Shown here in pieces: positions 10,460-19,237 of a DNA stretch of 64,000 nt. This DNA is from Mesorhizobium sp. Root102 (GTDB taxonomy: Bacteria > Pseudomonadota > Alphaproteobacteria > Rhizobiales > Rhizobiaceae), in the NCBI RefSeq assembly GCF_001425625.1, contig NZ_LMCP01000001.1:497430-561429 (forward strand). The letters run 5' to 3'. The stretch's first letter is position 1, and each line of letters begins with the position of its first letter. The translations under genes and the position numbers were made by a program. Below the pieces are notes generated by a model. That model saw only the letters and a program-made list of their open reading frames with translations. It was not told where the DNA came from and did no database searches.

Positions 10460-11247
10460 CCATGCTTTTCGGCAAGACGATCCTCATCACCGGTGTCGCC
10501 TCCGGCATCGGCGCGCGCACGGCGGAACTTGCCGGCCAGGTTGGCGCCGACGTGATCGGTGTCGATGTGCGTGAGCCGACTGCTCCGGGCGGCAGCTTCG
10601 TCGAGGCCGATATCTCGTCGAAGGCCGGTGTCGACGAGCTGATCGCTCGCCTGCCGCAGCGCCTCGACGCGCTCTGCAACGTCGCCGGCCTCTCCGGCAA
10701 CACCGGCGCGGCGTCGACGCTGGCTGTCAATTTCTTCGGGCTGCGGGCTCTGTCGGAAGGCCTGGCGCCAAGACTTCGTGAAGGCGGCGCCATCGTCAAC
10801 GTTGCGTCGATTGCCGGATACGGCTGGCGCGCCAATCTCAACCGCGCCGCCACGATGGTCGGCATCGAGGGGTTTCCCGATGTCGCCAAGGTGGTCGAAG
10901 ACCATGCTGTCCAGAACGAGGAAGGCTATCCCGTCTCGAAGGAACTGCTGCTGTTGTGGACCTTCCGCGCGGCGCATAATGATCTGTTCAGACGGCGTGG
11001 CATCCGCGTCAATGCGGTGAGCCCCGGACCGGTCGAGACGCCGATCCTGAAACAGTTCCGCACCGTGCTCGGCGACGCCCGTGTCGACAGCGACATCGCC
11101 AGGGTTGGGCGCGCCGGCACATCGGGCGATATCGCCCCTGTCGTGCTGTTCCTGTGCTCGGATGGGGCGCGCTGGATCAACGGCGCCAACGTGCCGGTCG
11201 ACGGCGGCCTCGAGGCGTCGATCAATGCCGAAGTGCTCGGCTTCTAA
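10456..11247 (+). CDS. SDR dehydrogenase, coniferyl-alcohol dehydrogenase / 3-alpha-HSD-like
   Basis: 263 aa short-chain dehydrogenase. NAD-binding GVASGIG is at 13-19, and the catalytic residues are Ser118, Tyr158 and Lys162 (YPVSK). About 40 residues separate Ser and Tyr rather than the common 13; that long insert is typical of the 3-alpha-hydroxysteroid and coniferyl-alcohol dehydrogenase subgroup. It overlaps the permease stop by ATGA and is followed by an aldehyde dehydrogenase, so alcohol-to-aldehyde oxidation of an imported lignin-type aromatic is the likely job. Substrate is inferred from subgroup and context. Confidence 0.75.
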   Translation: MTMLFGKTILITGVASGIGARTAELAGQVGADVIGVDVREPTAPGGSFVEADISSKAGVDELIARLPQRLDALCNVAGLSGNTGAASTLAVNFFGLRALSEGLAPRLREGGAIVNVASIAGYGWRANLNRAATMVGIEGFPDVAKVVEDHAVQNEEGYPVSKELLLLWTFRAAHNDLFRRRGIRVNAVSPGPVETPILKQFRTVLGDARVDSDIARVGRAGTSGDIAPVVLFLCSDGARWINGANVPVDGGLEASINAEVLGF

Positions 11248-11280
11248 CCAGGAAGCCTAATCGGAGCGATGGAGACTACA

Positions 11281-12726
11281 ATGGATATCGGACTTCTGAT
11301 CGACGGCGACAAAAGGGATGCGTCCGGCTCGGCCTCCTACGACCGCATGGATCCGTTCACCGGCAAACTGGCGACACGCGCCGCCGCGGCCAGCATCGCC
11401 GACGCCAATGCCGCGGTCGAAGCTGCAACGGCCGCCTTCCCAGCATGGTCGAAGACCGGGCCTGGCGAGCGCCGCGCCTTGCTGTCAAAGGCTGCTGACG
11501 TGATGGCGTCCAAGGTCGGCGAATTCACCAAGCTGATGATGGAAGAGACCGGTGCGACCGGCCCCTGGGCTGGCTTCAACGTCATGCTGGCGGCCAACAT
11601 GCTGCGCGAGGCGGCGGCGATGACGACGCAGATTTCCGGCGAGATCATCCCTTCGGACAAGCCGGGCACGCTGGCCATGGCGATCCGCCAGCCGGCCGGC
11701 GTCTGCCTCGGCATCGCGCCGTGGAACGCGCCGGTCATTCTTGGCACCCGCGCCGTGGCGATGGCGATCGCCTGCGGCAACACGGTGGTGCTGAAAGCCT
11801 CCGAAATGTGCCCCGGTACGCACCGGCTGATCGGCCAGGTGCTGGTCGAAGCAGGGTTGCCCAAGGGCGTCATCAATGTCGTCACCAACGATCCCAAGGA
11901 TGCCGCCGGCATTGTCGAGGCGCTGGTCGCGCATCCCTCGGTCAAGCGTGTCAACTTCACCGGCTCGACCAAGGTCGGCAGGATCATCGCCGAACTCGCT
12001 GGACGGCATCTGAAGCCGGCGCTGCTCGAACTCGGCGGCAAGGCGCCGCTGCTGGTGCTGGACGATGCCGACATCGACGCGGCGGTCAACGCGGCCACGT
12101 TCGGCGCCTTCATGCATCAGGGTCAGATCTGCATGTCGACCGAGCGCCTGATCGTCGATGACAAGGTCGCCGACGAGTTCGTTTCCAAGCTGGCTGCCCG
12201 CGCCTCGCAACTGCCGGCCGGCGATCCGCGCGGCCATGTCGTGCTGGGATCGCTGATCAGCAGCCAAGCGGCCGACAAGATGGAGGATCTCGTCGCCGAT
12301 GCTGTCGCCAAGGGCGCCAAATTGGTGGCAGGCGGCAAGCGCACAGGCACCGTGGTGGAGGCGACATTGCTCGACCATGTCACGCCGGCGATGCGCGTCT
12401 ACGCCGAAGAATCCTTCGGACCGGTCAAGCCGCTGATCCGGGTGAAGGGCGAGGATGAGGCCGTGCGTGTCGCCAACGACACCGAGTATGGCCTGTCGTC
12501 AGCCGTTTTCAGCCGCGACATCAAGCGCGCGTTTGCCGTCGCCGCGCGCATCGAAGCCGGCATCTGCCACATCAACGGCCCGACCGTCGGCGACGAGCCG
12601 CAGATGCCGTTCGGCGGCGTCAAGGGCTCAGGCTATGGCCGCTTCGGCGGCAAGGCCTCGATCGCCGAGTTCACCGATTTGCGCTGGGTGACGATCGAGG
12701 ATCCGGGCCAACATTATCCCTTCTGA
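11281..12726 (+). CDS. NAD-dependent aromatic aldehyde dehydrogenase (vanillin/salicylaldehyde dehydrogenase-like)
   Basis: 481 aa aldehyde dehydrogenase superfamily enzyme. The oxyanion Asn149 lies in PWNAP, the general base Glu250 in LELGGKAP and the nucleophile Cys284 in GQICMSTER. The C-terminal PFGGVKGSGYGRFGG is typical of aromatic ALDHs. I start at ATG 11281, which has GGAG six bases upstream; the in-frame ATG at 11269 lacks a properly placed SD. It follows the SDR by 33 bases, and the pair could oxidise aromatic alcohols to acids feeding the pca pathway. Vanillin, coniferaldehyde or benzaldehyde derivatives are all possible. Confidence 0.8.
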   Translation: MDIGLLIDGDKRDASGSASYDRMDPFTGKLATRAAAASIADANAAVEAATAAFPAWSKTGPGERRALLSKAADVMASKVGEFTKLMMEETGATGPWAGFNVMLAANMLREAAAMTTQISGEIIPSDKPGTLAMAIRQPAGVCLGIAPWNAPVILGTRAVAMAIACGNTVVLKASEMCPGTHRLIGQVLVEAGLPKGVINVVTNDPKDAAGIVEALVAHPSVKRVNFTGSTKVGRIIAELAGRHLKPALLELGGKAPLLVLDDADIDAAVNAATFGAFMHQGQICMSTERLIVDDKVADEFVSKLAARASQLPAGDPRGHVVLGSLISSQAADKMEDLVADAVAKGAKLVAGGKRTGTVVEATLLDHVTPAMRVYAEESFGPVKPLIRVKGEDEAVRVANDTEYGLSSAVFSRDIKRAFAVAARIEAGICHINGPTVGDEPQMPFGGVKGSGYGRFGGKASIAEFTDLRWVTIEDPGQHYPF

Positions 12727-12757
12727 CCCGGCCTCGCTTGGGCGGTCGATTTGATGA

Positions 12758-13687
12758 TCAGATCGCCTGGGAAGGCGTGAAGCGAACGCTTGCGGATCGC
12801 ATCTGCCCGGGTGCCAGCACGATGCAGCCGGTGTCGATGCCAGCGTCACCTTTGCGGTTGAAGGCATCGGTGATGTTGCTGACCGGCTCGGCGCAAAAGA
12901 ACGGCTCGCCGGGCGGTGTGTAGAGCACGAGGAAATCGAGCGGCGCCTCGGCCTCGATGTCCAGTTGCCGCCCATGCTCCGGCCAGGAGATCCGGGCGCG
13001 GCGCGCCCATCCGGTGAAGACCGTGTCGAAATCCGTCTCCGACACGTCGAAGCCCGTGGTCGGGTTGGAGCCAGCGAGCGGCAGGACGTGCCGGGTGGGA
13101 AGGATTTCCGCGTCGGTCTCCCACATGCCGGACACCCGCGCCTGGATATGTGTCCACGGCGTCGACGGGAAATAGGGATGGAGGCCGAAGCCTGCCGGCA
13201 TCGGCGCATCCGACAGGTTGCGCAGCGAGATGGCAATGACCAGCCCGCCATCGACAAGCGAGATCGCTTGCCTTGCTTCATAGTTCCACGGCCAGGAATC
13301 GGCGGCATGGCGATAGGATAGGACGGTGGTGCTGGCTTCGTGCCGCACGACTGTCCATGGCCGACGCCAGCCATGGCCATGCTCGTGATGAGGATCGTCG
13401 GAGCTGGTCGGCAACTCGACGGCGCGGCCCGCGAATTCGAACCGCCCGCCCCTTATGCGATTGGAATAGGGAACCAGCGGGAAGCAGGCCATGGCGCCGG
13501 CATCGCGGCTGTCGATCGCCGCCTGATCCGCAGGGCGCAGCCAGTCCATGACGGATCCGTTTTGCCGCCAGCGATACGATGCCAGCGCGCCGCCGGCGGC
13601 CGGAGCAATTTCAACTGTCGCAATGCGATCGCTGATCGAGACCAGCGCTTGGTGCTGCCCGGCAACGGCAGCGGAATTCTTTGTCAT
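12758..13687 (-). CDS. Aldose 1-epimerase family protein
   Basis: 309 aa galactose-mutarotase-like protein that interconverts alpha and beta anomers. His residues in the PHHEHGHGWRRPW segment (about 100-113) and HPYFPSTPWT (about 185) fit the family's catalytic region. The start is ATG 13687 with a strong GGGGGAG five bases upstream; an in-frame ATG at 13720 has none. It is divergent from the GntR-dehydratase-SDR-FAH-transporter operon and probably works in the same sugar pathway, supplying the anomer used by the sugar dehydrogenase. Confidence 0.8.
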   Translation of the reverse strand: MTKNSAAVAGQHQALVSISDRIATVEIAPAAGGALASYRWRQNGSVMDWLRPADQAAIDSRDAGAMACFPLVPYSNRIRGGRFEFAGRAVELPTSSDDPHHEHGHGWRRPWTVVRHEASTTVLSYRHAADSWPWNYEARQAISLVDGGLVIAISLRNLSDAPMPAGFGLHPYFPSTPWTHIQARVSGMWETDAEILPTRHVLPLAGSNPTTGFDVSETDFDTVFTGWARRARISWPEHGRQLDIEAEAPLDFLVLYTPPGEPFFCAEPVSNITDAFNRKGDAGIDTGCIVLAPGQMRSASVRFTPSQAI

Positions 13688-13796
13688 CGGCACTCCCCCA
13701 TCCCTTGACTCCACTCGCAACGCCTATAAGACATATCATATGAATAGTATGAGGAATAAGAAATCTTTCAGCGCTGCGCGCACGTCAAGGGTTGCA

Positions 13797-14540
13797 GTGG
13801 CGGTCTCCAGCGGCTCTACGGCGTTGCATGCGACTGTTGTCGAGCAGATCGGATTGCGCATCGTGCAAGGCGATTTCCTGCCCGGCGAGGCACTGCCCAA
13901 TGCCGACGATTCCAGCGAGATGCTGGGGGTCAGCCGCACAGTTCTGCGCGAGGCGATCAAGGTTCTGGCCGGCAAAGGGCTAGTCGAATCGCGGCCGAAG
14001 ACCGGCACAAGGGTGCGTCCCCGCTCCGACTGGAATTTCCTCGATCCGGACGTCCTGTCATGGCGCTACGCCAGCGGCGTCAGCGCCGAGGATGTCCGGG
14101 CGCTGTTCGAGCTGCGGCGCGCCATCGAACCGATGTCGGCCGCCCTCGCGGCCCAGCGCGCCACACCGGCGCAGATTGCCGAGATCAATGCCGCGCTGGC
14201 CGAAATGGAAGCGGTTGTCGACGATGGCGACCGCTTCGCCAAGCCAGACCTTTTGTTCCATCAGACCATTCTGCGCATGACCGGCAACGAGCTGATCGGC
14301 TCACTGGCGGCACTGGTCGAAACCGCATTGGTGATGAGCTTTCGCCTCTCCAACGACAATCCGGACGGGCAGCGCCATTCTTTGCCGCTGCATCGGGAAG
14401 TGGCCGAGAAGATTGCCGCCGGCGACGCGATCGGCGCGCAAAAGGCATTGCTGGTGCTCATCGACAATGCCGAGGAAGACGTGCGCCGCAGCGTCGAGAA
14501 CCGCAACAAGCGTCGCCAGGATCGGGAAGAGGCATCGTGA
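13797..14540 (+). CDS. GntR/FadR-family (FCD) transcriptional regulator
   Basis: 247 aa regulator with an N-terminal winged HTH (ALHATVVEQIGLRIVQGDF, then VSRTVLREAIKVLAGKGLV) and a C-terminal FCD ligand domain from about 95. WNFLDPDVLSWR between the domains is typical of sugar-acid regulators of the DgoR/LgoR type. The start is uncertain: GTG 13797 has AAGG six bases upstream, while in-frame ATGs at 13740 and 13749 have no SD and sit in AT-rich promoter-like sequence. Its stop overlaps the dehydratase start (GTGA). It likely represses this operon until an aldonate or keto-deoxy acid binds. Confidence 0.82.
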   Translation: MAVSSGSTALHATVVEQIGLRIVQGDFLPGEALPNADDSSEMLGVSRTVLREAIKVLAGKGLVESRPKTGTRVRPRSDWNFLDPDVLSWRYASGVSAEDVRALFELRRAIEPMSAALAAQRATPAQIAEINAALAEMEAVVDDGDRFAKPDLLFHQTILRMTGNELIGSLAALVETALVMSFRLSNDNPDGQRHSLPLHREVAEKIAAGDAIGAQKALLVLIDNAEEDVRRSVENRNKRRQDREEAS

Positions 14541-16264
14541 CGGACAAGAAACGCAAGCTGCGTTCCCAGGCGTGGTTCGGCGGTGAAGGCAAGAACGCCT
14601 TCATGCACCGCAGTTGGATGAAGAACCAGGGCATCCCCGCCGACGCTTTCGACGGCCGCCCGGTGATCGGCATCTGCAACACCTGGTCCGAATTGACCCC
14701 GTGCAATGCCCACCTGCGCGCGCTCGCCGATCACGTCAAACGCGGCGTCTATGAAGCCGGCGGCTTGCCGCTCGAATTCCCTGTGATGTCACTGGGCGAG
14801 AGCAACATGCGCCCCACCGCCATGCTGTTTCGCAATCTGGCCAGCATGGATGTCGAAGAGTCCATCCGCGGCAATCCTATCGACGGCGTCATCCTGCTGG
14901 TCGGTTGCGACAAGACCACGCCTGCACTCTTGATGGGCGCTGCGTCGTGCAACCTGCCGACCATCGCGGTTTCCGGCGGGCCAATGCTCAACGGCAAGTT
15001 CCGCGGACAGGATATCGGCTCGGGCACGCATGTCTGGAAATTCGCCGAAGAAGTGAAGGCCGGCCGGATGCCGGTCGCCGACTTCCTCGCCGCCGAGCAG
15101 GGCCAGAGTCGATCGGCCGGCAGCTGCATGACGATGGGGACGGCTTCGACCATGGCCAGCATGGTCGAGGCGCTGGGCATCGGCATGCCGGACAATGCCG
15201 CGATCCCGGCGGTGGATTCGCGCCGTGGCGTGCTCGCCCAGATGGCCGGACGCCAGATCGTCGATCTGGTCCGCAGGGACGTTACGATCGCGCAGATCCT
15301 CACCAGGCAAGCGTTCGAGAACGCCATTCGCGTAAACGGCGCGATCGGCGGCTCGACCAACGCGGTGCTGCATCTGATCGCCATCGCCAACCGGGTCGGT
15401 GTCGATCTCAGCCTCGACGACTGGGATCGCCTTGGCCGTGACGTTCCAACGATTGTCGATTTGATGCCGTCGGGCCGGTTCCTGATGGAAGATTTCTACT
15501 ACGCCGGGGGGCTAGCTGCGGTCATGGCGTCGCTTGATGAAGTGGGGCTTCTTCATCGCGACGCCATGACCGTCAGCGCCAAGACCATCGGTGAATTGAT
15601 CGACGGCGCGCCCAACTACAACAGCGAGGTGATCCGGCCGCTGAGCCAGCCGCTGACCAAGGAGGGCGGCATCTCGATCCTGCGCGGCAATCTGGCGCCT
15701 GACGGGGCGGTCATCAAACCGTCGGCGGCAACGCCCGAACTGATGCAGCATCGCGGCAAGGCGGTGGTGTTCGAGAACATCGAGCACTACTACACCCGCA
15801 TCGACGATCCGGAGTTGGACATCGACGCCTCCTCGGTGATGGTGCTCAAGAACTGCGGGCCCCGCGGTTATCCCGGAATGGCCGAGGTCGGCAACATGCC
15901 GCTGCCGGCCAAACTGCTGAAGCAAGGCATCTCCGACATGGTTCGCATTTCGGACGCGCGCATGAGCGGCACCGCCTACGGCACCGTGGTGCTGCATGTG
16001 GCGCCGGAAGCCGCCGCGGGTGGCGCCCTGGCGCTGGTGCGCGACGGCGATCTTATCGAGCTCGACGTCGCCGGCCGCCGGCTGGAGCTTTTGGTATCGG
16101 ATGAAGAGCTCGCAATCCGCCGGCGTGACTGGAAGCCGCCGGCGCCGCCGGAAGGCGGCTATCAGAGCCTCTATGTCGAGCGGGTGCTGCAGGCCGACAA
16201 GGGCTGCGATTTCGACTTTCTCGTCGGCCGGCGCGATGCCGGCATTCCTCGGCATTCGCACTAG
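14537..16264 (+). CDS. Aldonate dehydratase, IlvD/Edd family (arabonate/xylonate dehydratase-like)
   Basis: 575 aa Fe-S dehydratase converting a sugar acid to its 2-keto-3-deoxy derivative. Cluster cysteines are Cys56 (TPCNAHL), Cys124 (VGCDKTTPA) and Cys197 (GSCMTMGTAS), the pattern of pentonate dehydratases that carry a 2Fe-2S cluster. Length and the N-terminal RSQAWFGG segment match the L-arabinonate/D-xylonate subgroup better than branched-chain IlvD. The GTG at 14537 overlaps the GntR stop and has GGGAAGAGG upstream. Exact sugar acid is not decidable from sequence. Confidence 0.85.
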   Translation: MTDKKRKLRSQAWFGGEGKNAFMHRSWMKNQGIPADAFDGRPVIGICNTWSELTPCNAHLRALADHVKRGVYEAGGLPLEFPVMSLGESNMRPTAMLFRNLASMDVEESIRGNPIDGVILLVGCDKTTPALLMGAASCNLPTIAVSGGPMLNGKFRGQDIGSGTHVWKFAEEVKAGRMPVADFLAAEQGQSRSAGSCMTMGTASTMASMVEALGIGMPDNAAIPAVDSRRGVLAQMAGRQIVDLVRRDVTIAQILTRQAFENAIRVNGAIGGSTNAVLHLIAIANRVGVDLSLDDWDRLGRDVPTIVDLMPSGRFLMEDFYYAGGLAAVMASLDEVGLLHRDAMTVSAKTIGELIDGAPNYNSEVIRPLSQPLTKEGGISILRGNLAPDGAVIKPSAATPELMQHRGKAVVFENIEHYYTRIDDPELDIDASSVMVLKNCGPRGYPGMAEVGNMPLPAKLLKQGISDMVRISDARMSGTAYGTVVLHVAPEAAAGGALALVRDGDLIELDVAGRRLELLVSDEELAIRRRDWKPPAPPEGGYQSLYVERVLQADKGCDFDFLVGRRDAGIPRHSH

Positions 16265-16275
16265 AGAGGCGCGCG

Positions 16276-17052
16276 ATGACTGATGAAATCGGCTACGCGA
16301 TCTATCCAAGCCTCAAGGGCCGCAGCGTCTTTATAACTGGCGGCGGCAGCGGCATCGGCGAAAGCCTGGTGCGCCATTTCTGCGCGCAAGGCAGCCGCGT
16401 CGCCTTCGTCGACATGGCCGAGGAGCCTTCACGGCGTCTGGTCGACGCGATCGCGGCCGAGGGACATGCCACACCGCTGTTCATTCCCTGCGACCTGCGC
16501 AACGTCGAAGAGTTGCAGGCGGCAACCGTGCAGGCGATGCAGCACAACGGCCCGATCCAGGCCCTGTGCAACAATGCCGGGAATGACGACCGTCATCAGA
16601 CCAAGGACGTGACGGTTGCCTACTGGGACGACCGCATGGCGGTCAATCTGCGCCACCAGTTCTTCGCGGCGCAGGCGGTGCGTCCGCAGATGAGCACGCT
16701 GGGCGGCGGGTCGATCATCAATTTCGGCTCCATCACCTGGATGGTCGGCGATCCTGATTGCCCAGCCTATGTCACCGCGAAAGCCGCTGTTTACGGCATG
16801 ACGCGGGCGCTGGCCCGCGAGCTTGGCCCCGAACGCATCCGCGTTAACTGCATGGTGCCGGGCTGGGTGATGACAGAGCGCCAGATGCGCCTTTGGCTGA
16901 ACCCGGCCGGCGAACGCCAGATCGCGGAAAGGCAGTGCCTGCCCGACCGGCTGCAACCCTCCGATATCGCGCGCATGGCGCTGTTCCTCGCCGCCGACGA
17001 CAGCCGCATGTGCACGAGCCAGCAGTTCATCGTTGATGCGGGCTGGGTGTGA
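16276..17052 (+). CDS. SDR family sugar 1-dehydrogenase
   Basis: 258 aa classical SDR. Nucleotide-binding TGGGSGIG is at 21-28, NNAG at 99-102, and the catalytic set is Ser152, Tyr165 and Lys169 (YVTAK). Placed 11 bases after the aldonate dehydratase and next to an aldose epimerase, it most likely oxidises an aldose to its lactone, as known for rhizobial D-xylose, D-galactose and L-arabinose dehydrogenases of this family. Cofactor preference cannot be read with confidence. Confidence 0.78.
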   Translation: MTDEIGYAIYPSLKGRSVFITGGGSGIGESLVRHFCAQGSRVAFVDMAEEPSRRLVDAIAAEGHATPLFIPCDLRNVEELQAATVQAMQHNGPIQALCNNAGNDDRHQTKDVTVAYWDDRMAVNLRHQFFAAQAVRPQMSTLGGGSIINFGSITWMVGDPDCPAYVTAKAAVYGMTRALARELGPERIRVNCMVPGWVMTERQMRLWLNPAGERQIAERQCLPDRLQPSDIARMALFLAADDSRMCTSQQFIVDAGWV

Positions 17053-17084
17053 CCCGTACGGCTTCAAAGAAAGAAGGTTAGTTC

Positions 17085-18083
17085 ATGCGTCTTGTTCAGT
17101 TCAAAATGGCCGACGGCAAGAGACGGGTTGGCCGTGTCTCGGATGACGGCAATCATCTGCACCCGCTCGAAAAGACCAGCACCGTGCTGGAGTTGGCCGA
17201 AGCGGCGATCGCCCAGAGCGCGTCGATCGCAGCGCTGGTCGAGAAGCGGACCGGCACAGCGACGATCGACTACGACCAACTGTTGCGCGATGGCCGTGTG
17301 CTGGCCCCGGTCGACCACCCGGAACCGGCGCGCTTCCTCGTCACTGGCACGGGCCTGACCCATACCGGCAGTGCCGCCGCACGCGACAAGATGCATGTGC
17401 TGACCCATGGCGAAGACGCCGAGGAGTCCGACTCGCTGAAGATCTTCCGCATGGGCCTGGAAGGCGGCAAGCCCGCCGCCGGGCAGATCGGAATCCAGCC
17501 CGAATGGTTCTTCAAGGGCGTCGGCACCTGTGTCGTACCGCCCGGTGCGCCGCTGCCGATGCCCGCTTTCGCGCGCGCCGGCGCCGAAGAAGCCGAGATC
17601 GTCGGCCTCTATCTCAATGGGCCGGACGGCCGTCCCTACCGCATCGGCTATGCGCTCGGAAACGAATATTCCGACCATGTGACGGAGGCCGAGAACTACC
17701 TCTATCTCGCCCATTCCAAGCTGCGCTCCTGCTCGATCGGGCCGGAGCTGCTGATCGGCGACCTGCCCGACGAAGTGCGCGGCCATTCGCGCATCCTGCG
17801 CGACGGTGCTGTTATCTGGGAGCAGGAGTTCCTGTCGGGCGAAGCGCACATGTCGCACTCGATCGCCAATCTCGAACATTTCCATTTCCGCTACCCGATG
17901 CACCGCAGGGCGGGCGACCTGCATGCCTATTTCTTCGGCGCCGCGGTGATGAGCTACGCCTCCGGCGTCAAGACGGCCTCCGGCGACGAATATGAAATCC
18001 AGGCACAGACATTCGGCAAGCCACTGCGCAACCGGATGGTGTCGGTGCCGGACGAGGGACTGGTCGCTGTCACCCAGCTGTGA
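17085..18083 (+). CDS. AraD1/GguC-like protein of the fumarylacetoacetate hydrolase family
   Basis: 332 aa FAH-fold protein. The metal site appears as Glu residues in GAEEAEIVGLYL (about 166-177) and Asp in GNEYSDHVTEAENY (about 193). The RFLVTGTGLTHTGSAAARDKMH segment region near 83-104 is characteristic of the AraD1/GguC group found beside sugar-acid dehydratases. By context it acts on the 2-keto-3-deoxy acid made by the dehydratase, either by dehydration or C-C cleavage; the family contains both. GAAGG precedes the ATG. Confidence 0.75.
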   Translation: MRLVQFKMADGKRRVGRVSDDGNHLHPLEKTSTVLELAEAAIAQSASIAALVEKRTGTATIDYDQLLRDGRVLAPVDHPEPARFLVTGTGLTHTGSAAARDKMHVLTHGEDAEESDSLKIFRMGLEGGKPAAGQIGIQPEWFFKGVGTCVVPPGAPLPMPAFARAGAEEAEIVGLYLNGPDGRPYRIGYALGNEYSDHVTEAENYLYLAHSKLRSCSIGPELLIGDLPDEVRGHSRILRDGAVIWEQEFLSGEAHMSHSIANLEHFHFRYPMHRRAGDLHAYFFGAAVMSYASGVKTASGDEYEIQAQTFGKPLRNRMVSVPDEGLVAVTQL

Positions 18084-18135
18084 CGGCGAAAGTCCGGAAA
18101 GTGCGGTCCACCAGAATGATAATGGGAGATTGAAA

Positions 18136-19161
18136 ATGGGACTGAAAAAACTGTTTCTGAGAATGGCAACGATCGGGCTTGGCATCGGCCTGATGACATC
18201 GGCGGCGCTCGCCGCGAACCTGCGGGTTCTGGCCTGGGACGGCTACGCCGATGCCGACTGGGTCAAGGACTTCACCGCTGCAACCGGCATCGGCGTCGAT
18301 GTCGTCTTCATCGGCAGCGATGACGAGATCTGGGCCAAGATCAAGGGCAGCGAAGGCCAGGACTTCGACGTCTTCGCCGTCAACACCGCCCAGCTGCAGC
18401 GCTATATCAAGGCCGACCTGGTGTCGCCGATCGACGTCACGAAGCTCGCCAACCAGAAAGAAGTGCTGCCGCGCTTCCGCGATCTGACGGCGGTGAGCGG
18501 CGTCACCAAGGATGGCAAGGTCTACGGCATTCCGTTCTGCTTCGACTCCATCGGCCTGATCTACGACACCGACAAGGTCAAGCCGGCGCCGACCTCGATG
18601 TCGGTTCTGTGGGACCCGGCCTACAAGGGCAAGGTGCTGGCATACGACAATGGCGAGCACAATTTCTCCTTCACCGCGCTGACACTTGGCTACAAGGATC
18701 CGTTCAACCTCAACGAAGAGCAGATGGCCGCGGTCAAGGCCAAGCTGGTCGAACTCAAGCGCAACGTGCTGAGCTTCTACACCACCGCCGACGAGGCGCA
18801 GCAGATCTACCAGAACAATGATGTGGCCCTGATCTGGGCCAATTACGGCCAGCAGCAGGTCAAGGCGCTGCAGAAGATCGGCGCCCATGTCGCCTACGTC
18901 AATCCAAGCGAGGGCGCGCTTGCCTGGCTCGACAACTGGGTCATTTCCAAGGGTGTCCGCGACAATGCGGCGGCCGAGAAATGGATCGACTTCATGCTGA
19001 GCAAGAAGGTCGGCGGCGAGCTTTCCGAGCGCACCGGCTTCGGCAACACGGTGACGGAAACCGGCAGCGCCGGCGGCAACGACAAGCTGGTCTGGCTCAA
19101 CAATGTCGAGGACCCGCTCAAGCGTTCGGACATGTGGAACGAGGTCAAGGCGACGCCCTGA
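18136..19161 (+). CDS. PotD-like extracellular solute-binding protein
   Basis: 341 aa periplasmic binding protein of the spermidine/putrescine type (SBP_bac_8). A Sec signal peptide spans residues 1-26 or so (cleavage near AALA). The start LRVLAWDGYAD followed by FDVFAVNT is typical of PotD/PotF. It is the first gene of a SBP-ATPase-permease-permease set but lies within a sugar-acid operon, so the ligand may be an aldonate or related acid rather than a polyamine. It is separated from the ATPase gene by a hairpin at 19191-19215. Confidence 0.83.
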   Translation: MGLKKLFLRMATIGLGIGLMTSAALAANLRVLAWDGYADADWVKDFTAATGIGVDVVFIGSDDEIWAKIKGSEGQDFDVFAVNTAQLQRYIKADLVSPIDVTKLANQKEVLPRFRDLTAVSGVTKDGKVYGIPFCFDSIGLIYDTDKVKPAPTSMSVLWDPAYKGKVLAYDNGEHNFSFTALTLGYKDPFNLNEEQMAAVKAKLVELKRNVLSFYTTADEAQQIYQNNDVALIWANYGQQQVKALQKIGAHVAYVNPSEGALAWLDNWVISKGVRDNAAAEKWIDFMLSKKVGGELSERTGFGNTVTETGSAGGNDKLVWLNNVEDPLKRSDMWNEVKATP

Positions 19162-19190
19162 TATTTCCGCACTGTGCCTTCGAAGGACCC

Positions 19191-19215
19191 GGCGGTCCGG
19201 AGGTTCCGGACCGCC
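19191..19215 (+). terminator. Intercistronic stem-loop after the PotD-like gene
   Basis: GGCGGTCCGGA and TCCGGACCGCC form a perfect 11-base-pair stem with a three-base loop, 29 bases after the binding-protein stop and 22 before the ATPase ATG. There is no T-run, so this is more likely an mRNA-stabilising or partial-termination element that favours binding-protein expression than a full terminator. Confidence 0.6.
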
Positions 19216-19237
19216 GAAGCGTATGCGAGAGTATCTC

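Noticed and set aside
13705-13730. TTGACT and TATAAG as a sigma-70 promoter for the GntR/dehydratase operon
   Set aside because: The spacer is only 14 bases, too short for a standard promoter, so it was not listed as a feature.
14060-16264. 734-residue frame that looks like a regulator-dehydratase fusion
   Set aside because: Upstream part is an out-of-frame reading of the GntR gene; the dehydratase begins at GTG 14537.
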